NCBI RefSeq assembly: GCF_009796805.1
Contig: NZ_CP047029.1
Coordinates: 1,787,501 to 1,851,500 of the forward strand
Direction of reading: 5' to 3'
DNA from: Algibacter sp. L1A34
GTDB lineage: Bacteria > Bacteroidota > Bacteroidia > Flavobacteriales > Flavobacteriaceae
Length of the DNA stretch: 64,000 bases
Shown: positions 16,921 through 26,048 of the stretch, in pieces
How positions within the stretch are numbered: the first letter of the stretch is position 1
Layout: each line of letters opens with the position of its first letter
The notes under the pieces: model-generated
The model's database searches: none
What the model was told of the DNA's origin: nothing
The model's input: the letters and a program-made list of their open reading frames with translations, nothing else
Translations under genes and position numbers: made by a program

Positions 16921-16955
16921 CTCTAAAAGGCTTACAATGGCTATGCTTTTTAGAG
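16921..16955. terminator. Possible bidirectional terminator
   Basis: The arms ctctaaaa (16921-16928) and ttttagag (16948-16955) form a hairpin between two convergent genes. The T-runs are inside the stem rather than after it, so the call is weak. Confidence 0.35.
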
Positions 16956-16961
16956 GCCAAT

Positions 16962-17390
16962 TTAGCGTGAGGTATCCACAATAATTTTCCATTCGCCGTT
17001 AATACGCTTAAAAATTAGCATAAAAATACCATCTGCATTCCCGACTTCACGTTTTAAGTGAAATTCTCCTAGCACATAATATGCATCCTCACTTATTTTA
17101 GTAATATCGTTTATTTTGAAGCTTAAAGTACCTGTGTGTTCTTTGGTTGGATAACTTTTCTCGTAACGATCAAAGGTGTCTTCCCAACCGTAAGTGATAC
17201 CGTTTTTACCGTAAAACTTTAAAGAATCACTTTTCCAGTAGCCTTCCATATAACCTTCTAAGTTGTTTTTAGACCAAGCTATACGTTGAGCTTTTAAAAC
17301 TTTATGAATGGCTTTTATATCTTTTTCTTCATTTTGAGAATAACTATTAAAAGCTGAAATAAGACAGATGAGTAGAACGAGTTTTTTCAT
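16962..17390 (-). CDS. Exported NTF2/SnoaL-like (DUF4440-type) protein
   Basis: A 142-residue protein. I start at the ATG at 17390, which gives a standard signal peptide (MKKLVLLICLISAFNSYSQ); an earlier Met at 17456 would put 22 unrelated residues before it. The mature part has the pattern of small NTF2-like proteins: a long N-terminal helix with IHKVLKAQRIAW, then LEGYMEGYW, and strands ending in RINGEWKIIVDTS. Such domains often bind small molecules and some are hydrolases or isomerases, but no catalytic residues can be assigned here. It probably acts in the periplasm. Confidence 0.75.
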   Translation of the reverse strand: MKKLVLLICLISAFNSYSQNEEKDIKAIHKVLKAQRIAWSKNNLEGYMEGYWKSDSLKFYGKNGITYGWEDTFDRYEKSYPTKEHTGTLSFKINDITKISEDAYYVLGEFHLKREVGNADGIFMLIFKRINGEWKIIVDTSR

Positions 17391-17694
17391 TTTGCAATTT
17401 ATATAAAAATTTGATACCAAATCTATGCCGAAATTATATAGTAAACGGAAAATCAAGTATCAAGTAGTGAATTTTTTATGATGAGAAATAGTTAGAATGA
17501 GGTAAAGTCAACAATAAAACTTAAAAAAGGTTATTCAACGATTAAATTGACGTGTAGTCATTTTTCGTCCAAGTATAAATTCTTTTAATCGAAAAAATTG
17601 TTTATTTAACTTCTTGAAGATGTATTTTTAACTCATAATCAAATGTTTATACTCCCTCAGGTCTATTGTTTAATTATAAAAAAATTAACTTATT

Positions 17695-17973
17695 ATGGAT
17701 TTACGTATTACAAATTGCAACAATTTTTTCAGAATTAAAGGGGAACTAAATAAAAAAAGTTTATCAATTTTTCAAAACGAATTTCAAGACATTTTTAATC
17801 GTGTAAGTAAACTTACTATTAGTGTTGAAGATATTAAAAGTATGGATCGTCACGGTGTAAAAGCGTTGACAGAATTACATAACGAAGCTATAGCAAAAAA
17901 TAAAAGCATGGCTATTATTGGTTTTGGAAGCAAAGATTTATATAATTATTTTAAAGCAAATACGGCTGCGTAA
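17695..17973 (+). CDS. STAS-like domain protein without the phospho-accepting serine
   Basis: A 92-residue protein with the strand-helix pattern of STAS domains (anti-sigma factor antagonists): IKGELNKKSLSIFQ, LTISVEDIKSMDRHGVKAL, then MAIIGFGSKDLYNYF. At the loop that carries the phosphorylated serine in SpoIIAA-type proteins (DSSG) it has DRHG, so the Ser-phosphorylation switch is absent. It may bind a partner constitutively. No kinase or sigma factor gene is adjacent. The start ATG at 17695 has a T-rich upstream region without a clear promoter. Confidence 0.7.
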   Translation: MDLRITNCNNFFRIKGELNKKSLSIFQNEFQDIFNRVSKLTISVEDIKSMDRHGVKALTELHNEAIAKNKSMAIIGFGSKDLYNYFKANTAA

Positions 17974-17994
17974 TTGTTAAAGTTTGCGTACAAA

Positions 17995-19095
17995 TTATAG
18001 AATGTTCTTTTGGTGTTTAAAAAAAGCATCGGCCTGTAACTGCATAAGTTCTCTCGTTTTTTTGCGTTTATAGGTGTAAAGTTCGTCTTCGGTTTTTATG
18101 TCGGCATATACACGATCGTTAATTGCATTATCCGTTTTTAGTAAAGCTTCTCTTTGACTTTTATTTTGAAGAACATGGGTTTTAATAGCCGTTTCTAGAT
18201 CTTCTAATTTAAAATCGTAAGGTCCTTTTGGTGATAATAATTTTGCTAATATAGGCGAGGTTTCTATGGCTAAAAATAACAGAAATATAAAGAAGGAAGG
18301 CATCCAAGATAATTTTCCTAAAGCATTTATGCGAGCCATTAGTCCATCAAAATTATTAATTATAGGTTGTGTGCTATCAACTTGTAATTGGTAATCAGTT
18401 TTTAGTGAAGCTATTTGCAGCTCTAAGGCGGTTATTTTTACTTTGTTTTCTAATTTTAATTCCTGAAGCTCGGTAAGTAAGCCATCATGTTTATCACGTT
18501 TTTCTTTATAGACAGGCCCTTTGCCAAGTTTGTTGGTTCCTGCTGTGCCTTCGGCTTCTGCGATATAGGTGTTGTAAAGCGTGTTTACTTCAGCTTCTTT
18601 AGTGTTAACTTCATTTTGTAACGTGGCTATGTCTGTTTCTAGAGCTGTTATGTTTGGATTAAATTGCTCTAATATTTGATTTTGATTCGCTAACGTTAAA
18701 TCGTTTTTCTGCTCTAATAAAACCTGATTAATTTCTTTCTCAAAAATCTTTAATTCTAAAGGTTTAGAGATTACTATAGCAATAATTACGGCTAGCATAA
18801 TTCTAGGTGTTGCCTGTAAAAGCTCATCAAGAAAACGACCTGTTTTTTTAATGGTAGAAACTATATAACGGTCTAAATTAAAAATTAATAAACCCCAAAT
18901 AAAACCAAACCCAATAGCTGCAAAGTAATTGTCGAAAACAGTGTAGAGTGCATAGCTAGCAGCTATAAAAGCCATAAGTGCAGTAAAGAAAACGGTTGCG
19001 CCAATGCCCGCGTATTTATTTTGTTCACCTTTAGAGCATTGCTCTAGAATATCGGTGTCGGCGCCAGAGCAAATGATGAAGAATTGCTTTAGCAT
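17995..19095 (-). CDS. DUF4407 membrane protein
   Basis: A 366-residue protein of the DUF4407 type. Transmembrane segments lie near residues 30-50, 58-78, 95-115 and 265-285. Between the third and fourth there is a long soluble stretch (about 120-250) with repeated coiled-coil character (ITALETDIATLQNEVNTKE, KVKITALELQIASLKT). The conserved-looking N-terminal part is CSGADTDILEQCS. The molecular function of the family is not known to me. It is convergent with the STAS-like gene, with a gap of 21 bases. Confidence 0.85.
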   Translation of the reverse strand: MLKQFFIICSGADTDILEQCSKGEQNKYAGIGATVFFTALMAFIAASYALYTVFDNYFAAIGFGFIWGLLIFNLDRYIVSTIKKTGRFLDELLQATPRIMLAVIIAIVISKPLELKIFEKEINQVLLEQKNDLTLANQNQILEQFNPNITALETDIATLQNEVNTKEAEVNTLYNTYIAEAEGTAGTNKLGKGPVYKEKRDKHDGLLTELQELKLENKVKITALELQIASLKTDYQLQVDSTQPIINNFDGLMARINALGKLSWMPSFFIFLLFLAIETSPILAKLLSPKGPYDFKLEDLETAIKTHVLQNKSQREALLKTDNAINDRVYADIKTEDELYTYKRKKTRELMQLQADAFFKHQKNIL

Positions 19096-19163
19096 AATGT
19101 GATTGATTTTTGATTGATTGACTATTAGAACGTTAAAGCAGGTGTTTTGTTACAAAATTGTAT

Positions 19164-19190
19164 AAAAAAAAGCCTCGAATTAACGAGGCT
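19164..19190 (-). terminator. Intrinsic terminator after the DMT transporter gene
   Basis: The hairpin agcctcg/cgaggct (19171-19190, loop aattaa) is followed on the minus strand by a run of at least seven T at 19164-19170. It ends minus-strand transcripts coming from the transporter gene before the DUF4407 start. Confidence 0.88.
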
Positions 19191-19296
19191 TTCAAAGTTT
19201 AGAGGGAATGGTTTAATATTATGACGTTGCAATTATTTTTTTGTGATGTAGTTTAAGTCTGTTTCTAATAAGCTTGATGAAGCAACTTTATTTTAA

Positions 19297-20163
19297 TTAA
19301 GAATTAGCTTTTCTAGATCGTACGCTTTCTATAACAACCGTGGCTAGAATTAAAGCGCCACCGATAAAAGTGTTTATTGTTGGAATCTCTTTTAAAAAGA
19401 AATAGGCGATTATAATACCACAGATAGGCTGGGCGCTACCAATGATGCTAGCTGTACTTACCGAAAAATATTTTAAACTGCCAATAAATAATGAATGACC
19501 AATTGCTGTAGTTACTAAACCTAAAATGATGAGGTAGGGGAATTGTGTAGAGATATTACTAATATCCATTGTAAACATAACGGGAATAAGTATTATGGCG
19601 ACTATTATGGCTTGCTGCGTCATCAATACTGTGCCGTTGTAATTATTTACATGTCCTTTTAGAATTAAATTTCTTAACGCGTAGCATAAGGCTGAAAACA
19701 CACCGAATAGTACCCCTTCTAGATGTGTGTTTTCTAGATTTAAATCTGGTGCAAGTATGTAAATACCTAATAACACGATAAGCGCTAAAAAGATATGAAT
19801 TGGGTTTAATTTTGTTTTAGTAAAAAAAGGCTCTAGCAAAGCCGTTATTACCGGAAAGGTAAACATGGCGAGCATACCAATGGCCACGTTAGATAGTTTT
19901 AAAGCATAAAAATAAGTAACCCAATGTGTTGCTAAAAGTGCTGCCCCTAGTATAATGGTTGGAGCATCTTTCTTTGATTTTATTTTAATACTGAATTTTT
20001 TAAATCTGCAGTAAGCAAACAGAAATACTGCTGCTATTGCACTGCGACCCCAAATAATTACGGGTGTTGGCAGGTCTATAAATTTACCAAGTGCTCCCGA
20101 TGTGCTAATAAGTAATGTGGCTAAAGCGAGTAGAAATAAATGATTGCTATGTTGGTTTTTCAT
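19297..20163 (-). CDS. EamA/DMT-family transporter
   Basis: A 288-residue protein with ten hydrophobic segments in two similar halves, the duplicated EamA fold of drug/metabolite transporters. Marker segments are WGRSAIAAVFLFAY early in the first half, ALRNLILKG at the beginning of the second, and GSAQPICGIIIAYFFLKE near the end, which is typical of EamA repeats. It should export or import a small metabolite across the inner membrane; the substrate cannot be told. It has its own terminator at 19164-19190. Confidence 0.85.
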   Translation of the reverse strand: MKNQHSNHLFLLALATLLISTSGALGKFIDLPTPVIIWGRSAIAAVFLFAYCRFKKFSIKIKSKKDAPTIILGAALLATHWVTYFYALKLSNVAIGMLAMFTFPVITALLEPFFTKTKLNPIHIFLALIVLLGIYILAPDLNLENTHLEGVLFGVFSALCYALRNLILKGHVNNYNGTVLMTQQAIIVAIILIPVMFTMDISNISTQFPYLIILGLVTTAIGHSLFIGSLKYFSVSTASIIGSAQPICGIIIAYFFLKEIPTINTFIGGALILATVVIESVRSRKANS

Positions 20164-20339
20164 TATAATTTATTGCAAATATGCTTCCTACTTTGGGTTG
20201 GTTCTTGGTGTTTTCGGGTTGGGCTGCGTTAGGGATTGAGGCTTTGTTGGAGCTCTTTTTGTGTGAGCTTTAATTTTTATTAATAATTAAGTTGTTGCCT
20301 ATATATTAACTAAACGTTGAAAGATATTGCGCACAAAAA

Positions 20340-20400
20340 AGCGACTGCCGAAAGCCCGACCTTAACCTCGCCATGAAAGCGAGGTTAAGGTAACGCCCAA
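20340..20400 (-). repeat. REP-like extragenic palindrome downstream of the M20 peptidase
   Basis: Read on the minus strand: gggcgtt, then a perfect 13-bp inverted repeat (accttaacctcgc at 20359-20371 and its complement at 20379-20391) with a 7-base loop, then cgggctttcggcagtcgc and a T-run. It is much more GC-rich than its surroundings. I recall blocks of the form gggcgtt ... cgggcttt ... in other Bacteroidota genomes, which points to a dispersed repeat; in this position it also can act as the terminator of the peptidase gene. Confidence 0.6.
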
Positions 20401-20405
20401 ATTGT

Positions 20406-21794
20406 TTATTTTGAAAATTTGGTAAAATATTTATAAAATAATGGAATGGTTTCAATGCCTTTTAAGTAGTTCCAAACACCAAAATGTTCGTTTGGCGAGT
20501 GGATGGCATCGCTGTCTAAACCAAAGCCCATGAGTATGGTTTTACTTTTTAATTCTTGCTCGAATAGGGCAACGATTGGAATACTACCGCCGCTACGTTG
20601 TGGTATTGGGGTTTTTCCGAAAGTATCTTGGTAGGCGTGGCTGGCCGCTTTGTAGCCAATACTGTCTATTGGTGTTACGTAACCTTGGCCGCCGTGATGT
20701 GGTGTTACTTTTACGGTTACACCTTGTGGTGCGATGCTTTCAAAATGGGTTTTGAATAATTGAGTTACGGTTTCCCAATCTTGATTTGGCACTAAACGCA
20801 TAGATATTTTTGCATAGGCTTTGCTCGCGATTACGGTTTTTGCACCTTCGCCTGTGTAGCCTCCCCATATTCCGTTTACATCTAGTGTTGGACGTATGGC
20901 GTTGCGCTCGTTTGTAGTGTATCCAGTTTCACCATAAACAGCATTGATATCTAAGGCTTTTTTATAGTTTTCTAAACTGAAGGGGGCTTTTGCCATTTGA
21001 GCACGCTCTTCGGTTGATAAGTCTTCTACGTTATCGTAAAACCCAGGAATTGTAATGTGATTGTCTTCGTCGTGAAGGGATGCTATCATTTTTGTTAGCA
21101 CGTTTATTGGGTTGGCTACTGCTCCACCGTAAAGTCCAGAATGTAAATCGCGATTTGGACCTGTAACTTCTACTTCTACATAACTTAAGCCACGTAAACC
21201 TGTGGTTATGGATGGCACATCGTTAGCAATCATTCCTGTATCGGAAATTAAAATGACGTCGTTTTTAAGTTTATCGTGGTTGTTTTTTACGAAAGTAGCT
21301 AGGTTGGCACTGCCAACTTCTTCCTCACCTTCTATCATGAATTTCACGTTACATGGTAGTTGGTTTGTTGCCGTCATTAATTCCATGGCTTTAACATGCA
21401 TGTACATTTGACCTTTATCATCGCAGGCTCCACGGGCAAAAATAGCACCATCGGGATGTTTTTCAGTTGTTTTTATTACAGGCTCGAATGGTGGCGAGTC
21501 CCAAAGATTTATTGGATCTGGCGGTTGCACATCATAATGACCGTAAACAAGTATGGTTGGTAAATTTTTATCGATTGTTTTTTGTCCGTAAACAATAGGG
21601 TAGCCGTCGGTTTCGCAAATCTCTACCGTATCGCATCCTGCTTGTTCTAATCTGGTTTTTACGGCTTTGGCTGTTTTTAACACATCGTTTTTATATGCAG
21701 AGTCTGCACTTATAGATGGTATTTTAAGTAGCTCAATAAGTTCGTCCAAGAACCTGTTTTTGTGTTCGGATATGTAATTTTGAATGTTATTCAT
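20406..21794 (-). CDS. M20-family dipeptidase
   Basis: A 462-residue zinc-dependent peptidase of the M20 family. The metal and catalytic blocks are present: VYGHYDVQP (about residue 88), ACDDKGQMYMH (about 125, bridging Asp) and EGEEEVGS (about 161, catalytic base pair of Glu). A lid/dimerisation domain occupies about 205-320, with RDLHSGLYGG at its start, and the last metal ligand lies in DAIHSPNEHFG. It is closest in style to carnosinase-like cytosolic dipeptidases and should hydrolyse dipeptides in the cytoplasm. There is no signal peptide. It is divergent from the tRNA-Leu gene. Confidence 0.9.
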   Translation of the reverse strand: MNNIQNYISEHKNRFLDELIELLKIPSISADSAYKNDVLKTAKAVKTRLEQAGCDTVEICETDGYPIVYGQKTIDKNLPTILVYGHYDVQPPDPINLWDSPPFEPVIKTTEKHPDGAIFARGACDDKGQMYMHVKAMELMTATNQLPCNVKFMIEGEEEVGSANLATFVKNNHDKLKNDVILISDTGMIANDVPSITTGLRGLSYVEVEVTGPNRDLHSGLYGGAVANPINVLTKMIASLHDEDNHITIPGFYDNVEDLSTEERAQMAKAPFSLENYKKALDINAVYGETGYTTNERNAIRPTLDVNGIWGGYTGEGAKTVIASKAYAKISMRLVPNQDWETVTQLFKTHFESIAPQGVTVKVTPHHGGQGYVTPIDSIGYKAASHAYQDTFGKTPIPQRSGGSIPIVALFEQELKSKTILMGFGLDSDAIHSPNEHFGVWNYLKGIETIPLFYKYFTKFSK

Positions 21795-21857
21795 GAGGTT
21801 GTTTTTCTTTATTTTATCAAAAGTATTAAAAAAAGAATGTTTTTTTGACGAAAGAAG

Positions 21858-21887
21858 TTTGCAATTTGAAAATGTTGTTTATATTTG
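21858..21887 (+). promoter_or_regulatory. Consensus promoter of tRNA-Leu
   Basis: TTTG at 21858-21861, an 18-base spacer, then tatatttg at 21880-21887. This is a textbook Bacteroidota sigma-A promoter. Transcription would begin a few bases before the tRNA at 21898. Confidence 0.85.
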
Positions 21888-21897
21888 CAATCCTTAA

Positions 21898-21979
21898 GCG
21901 GGCGTGGTGGAATTGGTAGACACGCTAGACTTAGGATCTAGTGCCTCACGGTGTGGGAGTTCGAGTCTCCCCGCCCGCA
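21898..21979 (+). tRNA. tRNA-Leu (anticodon UAG)
   Basis: The acceptor stem gcgggcg pairs with cgcccgc at 21972-21978, with discriminator A at 21979. The anticodon stem is ctaga/tctag with loop cttagga, so the anticodon is TAG, reading CUA. A long variable arm (tgcctcacggtgt region) marks it as a class II tRNA. The T loop is gttcgagtc. The 3' CCA is not encoded. A terminator follows at 21991. Confidence 0.97.
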
Positions 21980-21990
21980 CAGTAACAAAA

Positions 21991-22020
21991 AAAGCCGACT
22001 TATTTTAAGTCGGCTTTTTT
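21991..22020 (+). terminator. Intrinsic terminator of tRNA-Leu
   Basis: A 12-bp perfect stem (aaagccgactta and its complement) with a ttt loop, followed by a T-run. It lies 11 bases after the tRNA end. Confidence 0.93.
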
Positions 22021-22387
22021 GTGTTTAAAAGTTTCTTTTTTCATCTATTCAAATTTTCAAGATAAAATACTGCTAGGTATATCATTGCAATTTAGGGTTG
22101 CGTTGGTGAAGTTGGTTTAATAGAGCTATTGCGTTTAATCTAAATATAGAGTTTCATATCTTTCATCTATAGTATTGCGTTTTTTTAATGCAAGTGTTTG
22201 ATGTATAAAAAGAAATAGGGATCGTGCGTGAAATAAAAACAGCCACGTAAAATACGTTTTAATTATTCAAATTAAAAAGAATACTATTAACAAATACCTC
22301 GGTTTTGTTGTATAAAACGTTACATTTTTATTGTGCCTATCGTTTTATTAGATGTATTTTTACGGCGCAAAATTATGTATTTTAAAA

Positions 22388-22413
22388 ATAAGTGTTTCAA
22401 TGACACTAATTTG
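22388..22413 (+). promoter_or_regulatory. Palindromic operator upstream of tkt
   Basis: The core agtgt-N7-acact lies within a 26-bp block that starts ataagtgtt and ends acactaatttg. The same block with the same spacing occurs at 26099-26124 upstream of the symporter gene. Both copies are followed by tatatta and then a -7-like element. The likely binder is the Nudix-type regulator encoded at 25362-26048. Confidence 0.75.
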
Positions 22414-22425
22414 TTTTTATATTAC

Positions 22426-22433
22426 TATATTTG
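22426..22433 (+). promoter_or_regulatory. tkt: -7 element of tkt
   Basis: The sequence tatatttg is a perfect TAnnTTTG match. It lies 12 bases after the operator block, so a bound regulator would cover the -33 region. Confidence 0.7.
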
Positions 22434-22538
22434 CAGAAGTGAATTTTAAAATAATTTAAGAAGCTTTTCTTTTGGGTGGTTTCCGAATTTAAAATTCCAT
22501 TCAAGTTATAGTTATTAAAATTTAACCATAAATTAAAA

Positions 22539-24575
22539 ATGAACAAACAAATTGATCAACAAGCGGCAGATAATATCAGAGCATTAGCTGTAGCCATGGT
22601 AGAAAAAGCAAAATCAGGTCATCCAGGTGGTCCAATGGGTGGTGGCGATTTTATGCACATCTTATACTCAGAGTTCTTTAATTATGATCCAACGGATATG
22701 GAATGGGCGTTTAGAGATCGTTTTTTCATGGATGCTGGTCACTTATCAACCTTAATGTATGCACAGTATTACCTTTTAGGAAACTATGCAAAGGATGATG
22801 TTGCTAATTTTAGACAATGGGGTTCTAATACTCCAGGTCACCCAGAAGTTGATGTAAAACGCGGTATTGAAAATACGTCTGGACCATTAGGTCAAGGGCA
22901 CACTATGGGTGTGGGAGCAGCAATTGCAGCGAAGTTTTTAGAAGCTCGTTTTGGTGATTGGATGAATCATAAAATATATGGTTTTATTTCTGATGGAGGT
23001 GTTCAAGAAGAAATTTCTCAAGGTGCTGGGCGTATTGCTGGGCATTTAGGATTGAGTAACTTTATTATGTTTTTCGATTCTAACGATATTCAATTATCTA
23101 CACCAACAGATGAGGTAACTACAGAAGATACTGCCATGAAGTACGAAGCTTGGGGTTGGAACGTAGTAACTATCGATGGGCATAACCACGATGAGATAAG
23201 AAAAGCTTTGGCAAATGCTAATAACCAAACCGAAAAACCAACGTTAATTATTGGTAAAACAATAATGGGTAAAGGTTGTGTTACTGCAGATGGTAGCATG
23301 TTTGAAGGTCACTGTGAATTACACGGACAACCAATTGGAGCAACTGGAGCAGATTACACAAAAACGTTAATCAATTTAGGAGCAAATCCTGAAAGTCCTT
23401 TCGATATTTTCGATGACGTTCAAGAATTTTATAAAAATCTTATCGCTGAAAAAACTGCGCAAGCAGCAGAAAAGAAAGCTGTAATTTCTACTTGGAGAAA
23501 AGCAAACGAAGCTTTAGCTACAAAACTAGATTTCTTCTTATCTGGCGAATTACCGGAATTAGATTTCGCTTCAATAGAACATAAAGCAGGTTTAGCAACT
23601 AGAGCAGCATCTTCTGGTGTTTTAGGCTATTTAGCTGACCATGTAGAAAACATGATTGTTTCTTCTGCAGATTTATCAAACTCTGATAAAACAGACGGAT
23701 TCTTAAAGAAAACACATGCACTTAAAAAAGGTGATTTTACAGGATCGTTTTTACAAGCAGGTGTTGCTGAGTTAACTATGTCATGTATCGCGAATGGTAT
23801 TGCACTTCACGGTGGGATTATTCCAGTTGTAGCTACATTCTTCGTGTTTTCAGATTATATGAAACCGGCTATTCGTTTAAGTGGAATTCAAGAATTAGGT
23901 GTAAAATATGTTTGGACTCACGATGCTTTTAGAGTAGGTGAAGATGGACCAACACACCAACCAGTAGAACAAGAAGCTCAAATTCGTTTATTAGAAAAAT
24001 TAAAGAACCATAGCGGAAACCCAAGTTTCTTAGCATTACGTCCTGCAGATTCTGCAGAAACTAGCGTAGCTTGGAAAATGGCTTTAGAAAATAAAAACAC
24101 ACCAACAGGATTAATCCTTTCTCGACAAGGTATTAAAGATATCGAGGCTCAAGGATCTTCAAGATACGAAGAGGCATTAGCAGCGGAAAAAGGTGGTTAT
24201 TTAGTGAAAGAAGTTGAAAATCCAGATGTGGTTTTAATCGCAAACGGATCTGAAGTTGCTACATTATTTGCAGCAGCCGAAATTTTAGAATCTAAAAATA
24301 ACTTAAAAGTGAATATTGCTTCGGTAATTTCAGAAGGTGTTTTCAGATTACAATCTAAAGCATATCAAAACTCTGTAATTCCTAAAAACACACCATTATT
24401 TGGTTTAACAGCAGGTTTACCAGTAAACTTAGAAGGTTTAGTTGGTGCTGATGGTAAAGTATTTGGTTTAGAACACTTCGGGTATTCTGCACCAGCATCT
24501 GTACTCGATGAAAAATTTGGTTTTACAGGCGAAAAAGTAAGCAACCAAGTATTAGAATATTTAAAAACAGTTTAA
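22539..24575 (+). CDS. tkt: Transketolase
   Basis: A 678-residue thiamine-diphosphate enzyme that moves two-carbon units between sugar phosphates in the non-oxidative pentose phosphate pathway. N-terminal landmarks are KSGHPGGPMG, the block NTSGPLGQGH, and the ThDP/Mg region ISDGGVQEE ... FFDSN. Most transketolases have GDG at the start of that last motif; here the first Gly is Ser (SDG), with the Asp and Asn ligands kept. The pyrimidine domain begins near residue 350 with GLATRAASSG and contains THDAFRVGEDGPTHQP. The transaldolase and regulator genes follow at once, consistent with one transcript controlled from 22388-22433. Confidence 0.97.
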   Translation: MNKQIDQQAADNIRALAVAMVEKAKSGHPGGPMGGGDFMHILYSEFFNYDPTDMEWAFRDRFFMDAGHLSTLMYAQYYLLGNYAKDDVANFRQWGSNTPGHPEVDVKRGIENTSGPLGQGHTMGVGAAIAAKFLEARFGDWMNHKIYGFISDGGVQEEISQGAGRIAGHLGLSNFIMFFDSNDIQLSTPTDEVTTEDTAMKYEAWGWNVVTIDGHNHDEIRKALANANNQTEKPTLIIGKTIMGKGCVTADGSMFEGHCELHGQPIGATGADYTKTLINLGANPESPFDIFDDVQEFYKNLIAEKTAQAAEKKAVISTWRKANEALATKLDFFLSGELPELDFASIEHKAGLATRAASSGVLGYLADHVENMIVSSADLSNSDKTDGFLKKTHALKKGDFTGSFLQAGVAELTMSCIANGIALHGGIIPVVATFFVFSDYMKPAIRLSGIQELGVKYVWTHDAFRVGEDGPTHQPVEQEAQIRLLEKLKNHSGNPSFLALRPADSAETSVAWKMALENKNTPTGLILSRQGIKDIEAQGSSRYEEALAAEKGGYLVKEVENPDVVLIANGSEVATLFAAAEILESKNNLKVNIASVISEGVFRLQSKAYQNSVIPKNTPLFGLTAGLPVNLEGLVGADGKVFGLEHFGYSAPASVLDEKFGFTGEKVSNQVLEYLKTV

Positions 24576-24665
24576 AAGATTAAAATTATGAAACGCCCAG
24601 AACTATAAATTAATTATGTTTTGGGTGTTACATAAACCAATTACTAAACAATAACAACGAACAAT

Positions 24666-25322
24666 ATGAAATTTTTTATTGACACAGCAAACCTAGGTGA
24701 TATTGCAGAAGCACAAGCTTTAGGCGTTTTAGATGGCGTAACAACAAACCCATCATTAATGGCAAAAGAAGGAATCACTGGTTCTGAAAATATTTTAGCA
24801 CACTACCAAAAAATATGTGATTTAGTAGATGGCGATGTTTCTGCCGAAGTTATTTCTACCAATTTTGAAGGTATGGTAAAAGAAGGTGAAGCATTAGCAG
24901 CTTTACATCCACAAATTGTAGTGAAATTACCTATGATTGCCGATGGTGTAAAAGCTTGTAAATATTTCTCTGATAAAGGAATTAGAACCAATGTAACTTT
25001 AGTGTTTTCAGCTGGACAAGCTTTATTAGCAGCAAAAGCTGGAGCAACTTATGTGTCTCCGTTTTTAGGTCGTTTAGACGATATTTCTACCGATGGTTTA
25101 GGTCTTATCGAAGAAATTAGACTTATTTATGATAACTACGGTTTCCCAACACAAATATTAGCAGCTTCTATTCGTAATACTATGCATGTAATTAACTGTG
25201 CAAAATTAGGATCGGATGTTATGACGGGACCTTTATCTTCAATTACAGGATTGTTAAAACATCCTTTAACAGATAGTGGTTTAGCTAAGTTTTTAGAAGA
25301 TTACAACAAAGGGAATAAATAA
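24666..25322 (+). CDS. fsa: Small transaldolase / fructose-6-phosphate aldolase family
   Basis: A 218-residue TIM-barrel enzyme of the short transaldolase type (TalC/FSA). The Schiff-base lysine lies in VVKLPM (near residue 86). Other family blocks are [10 protein letters not shown] at the N-terminus, [12 protein letters not shown], and [10 protein letters not shown] toward the end. Together with transketolase it converts pentose phosphates to glycolytic intermediates. Sequence alone does not decide between transaldolase and fructose-6-phosphate aldolase activity; the context next to tkt favours transaldolase. It lies 90 bases after tkt and 39 bases before the regulator. Confidence 0.93.
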   Translation: MKFFIDTANLGDIAEAQALGVLDGVTTNPSLMAKEGITGSENILAHYQKICDLVDGDVSAEVISTNFEGMVKEGEALAALHPQIVVKLPMIADGVKACKYFSDKGIRTNVTLVFSAGQALLAAKAGATYVSPFLGRLDDISTDGLGLIEEIRLIYDNYGFPTQILAASIRNTMHVINCAKLGSDVMTGPLSSITGLLKHPLTDSGLAKFLEDYNKGNK

Positions 25323-25361
25323 GAGCTGCATATTAATTTGTTGAATTTCACTTTTAACTGA

Positions 25362-26048
25362 ATGATTGAATCGAACAGAGCGAATAAAGATATTCAGCAC
25401 ATTAAAGTGTCGGTAGATTGTATTATTTTCGGATTTAATGATAACAAATTAGAACTGTTATTGATTAAAAAGAAAGATGATCCCGAAAAAGGAAAATGGT
25501 CTCTAATTGGCGGTTTTGTTAGCTTCGATGAAGATTTAGACGAAGCCGCCAATAGGATTCTATCCGATTTATCAGGTTTGCATGATATTTATATGGAGCA
25601 AATTAAAACCTTCGGAAAAGTAGATCGTTGTTCCTTCGATCGTATTATATCTTCAACCTATAGCGCCATGATTTTAAAGTCGCGATATACCGAAGATAAA
25701 ATTAGTAAATATAATGCGCAATGGTTTCCTATAACCGAAGTGCCAGAGCTTATTTTCGACCATAACGATATGGTTGATATTGCTATAAAAAGAATGCGTC
25801 GCCGAGTTAGGAACTTTCCAATTGCATTCAACTTATTGCCTTCAAAATTTACGCTTCCACAATTGCAAGCACTTTACGAAGGTATTTTAGATGAACAATT
25901 AGATAAGCGAAACTTCCGTAGAAAGGTGTCGCAAATGAATTATTTAGTAAGGCTAGAAGAAAAAGATATGACCGAGTCCCGAAGAGGTGCTTTTTTATAT
26001 CGTTTTGATGAAGCTTTATTTGAAAAAGAACAAAATTTTAATCTGTAA
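25362..26048 (+). CDS. Nudix-fold transcriptional regulator (NrtR/AraR type)
   Basis: A 228-residue protein with an N-terminal Nudix-like domain (residues 12-150) and a C-terminal winged-helix domain (about 155-225, with TLPQLQALYEGIL and KRNFRRKVSQM as the likely recognition part). The Nudix box is degenerate: the expected REUxEExGU is replaced by RILSDLSGL, so it should bind but not hydrolyse a ligand. Proteins of this kind regulate NAD or, in Bacteroidota, arabinose metabolism (AraR). Its stop codon lies in the left arm of its terminator. The repeated palindrome upstream of tkt and of the symporter is the probable operator, which would make this gene autoregulated. Confidence 0.88.
   Translation: MIESNRANKDIQHIKVSVDCIIFGFNDNKLELLLIKKKDDPEKGKWSLIGGFVSFDEDLDEAANRILSDLSGLHDIYMEQIKTFGKVDRCSFDRIISSTYSAMILKSRYTEDKISKYNAQWFPITEVPELIFDHNDMVDIAIKRMRRRVRNFPIAFNLLPSKFTLPQLQALYEGILDEQLDKRNFRRKVSQMNYLVRLEEKDMTESRRGAFLYRFDEALFEKEQNFNL

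Larger units (their letters stand above)
22021..22538. other. Regulatory region upstream of tkt
   Basis: No gene is seen in these 518 bases. The right part holds the operator-promoter module at 22388-22434, which is duplicated upstream of the symporter gene. From the promoter to the tkt start is a leader of about 100 bases without a recognised riboswitch. Confidence 0.6.
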
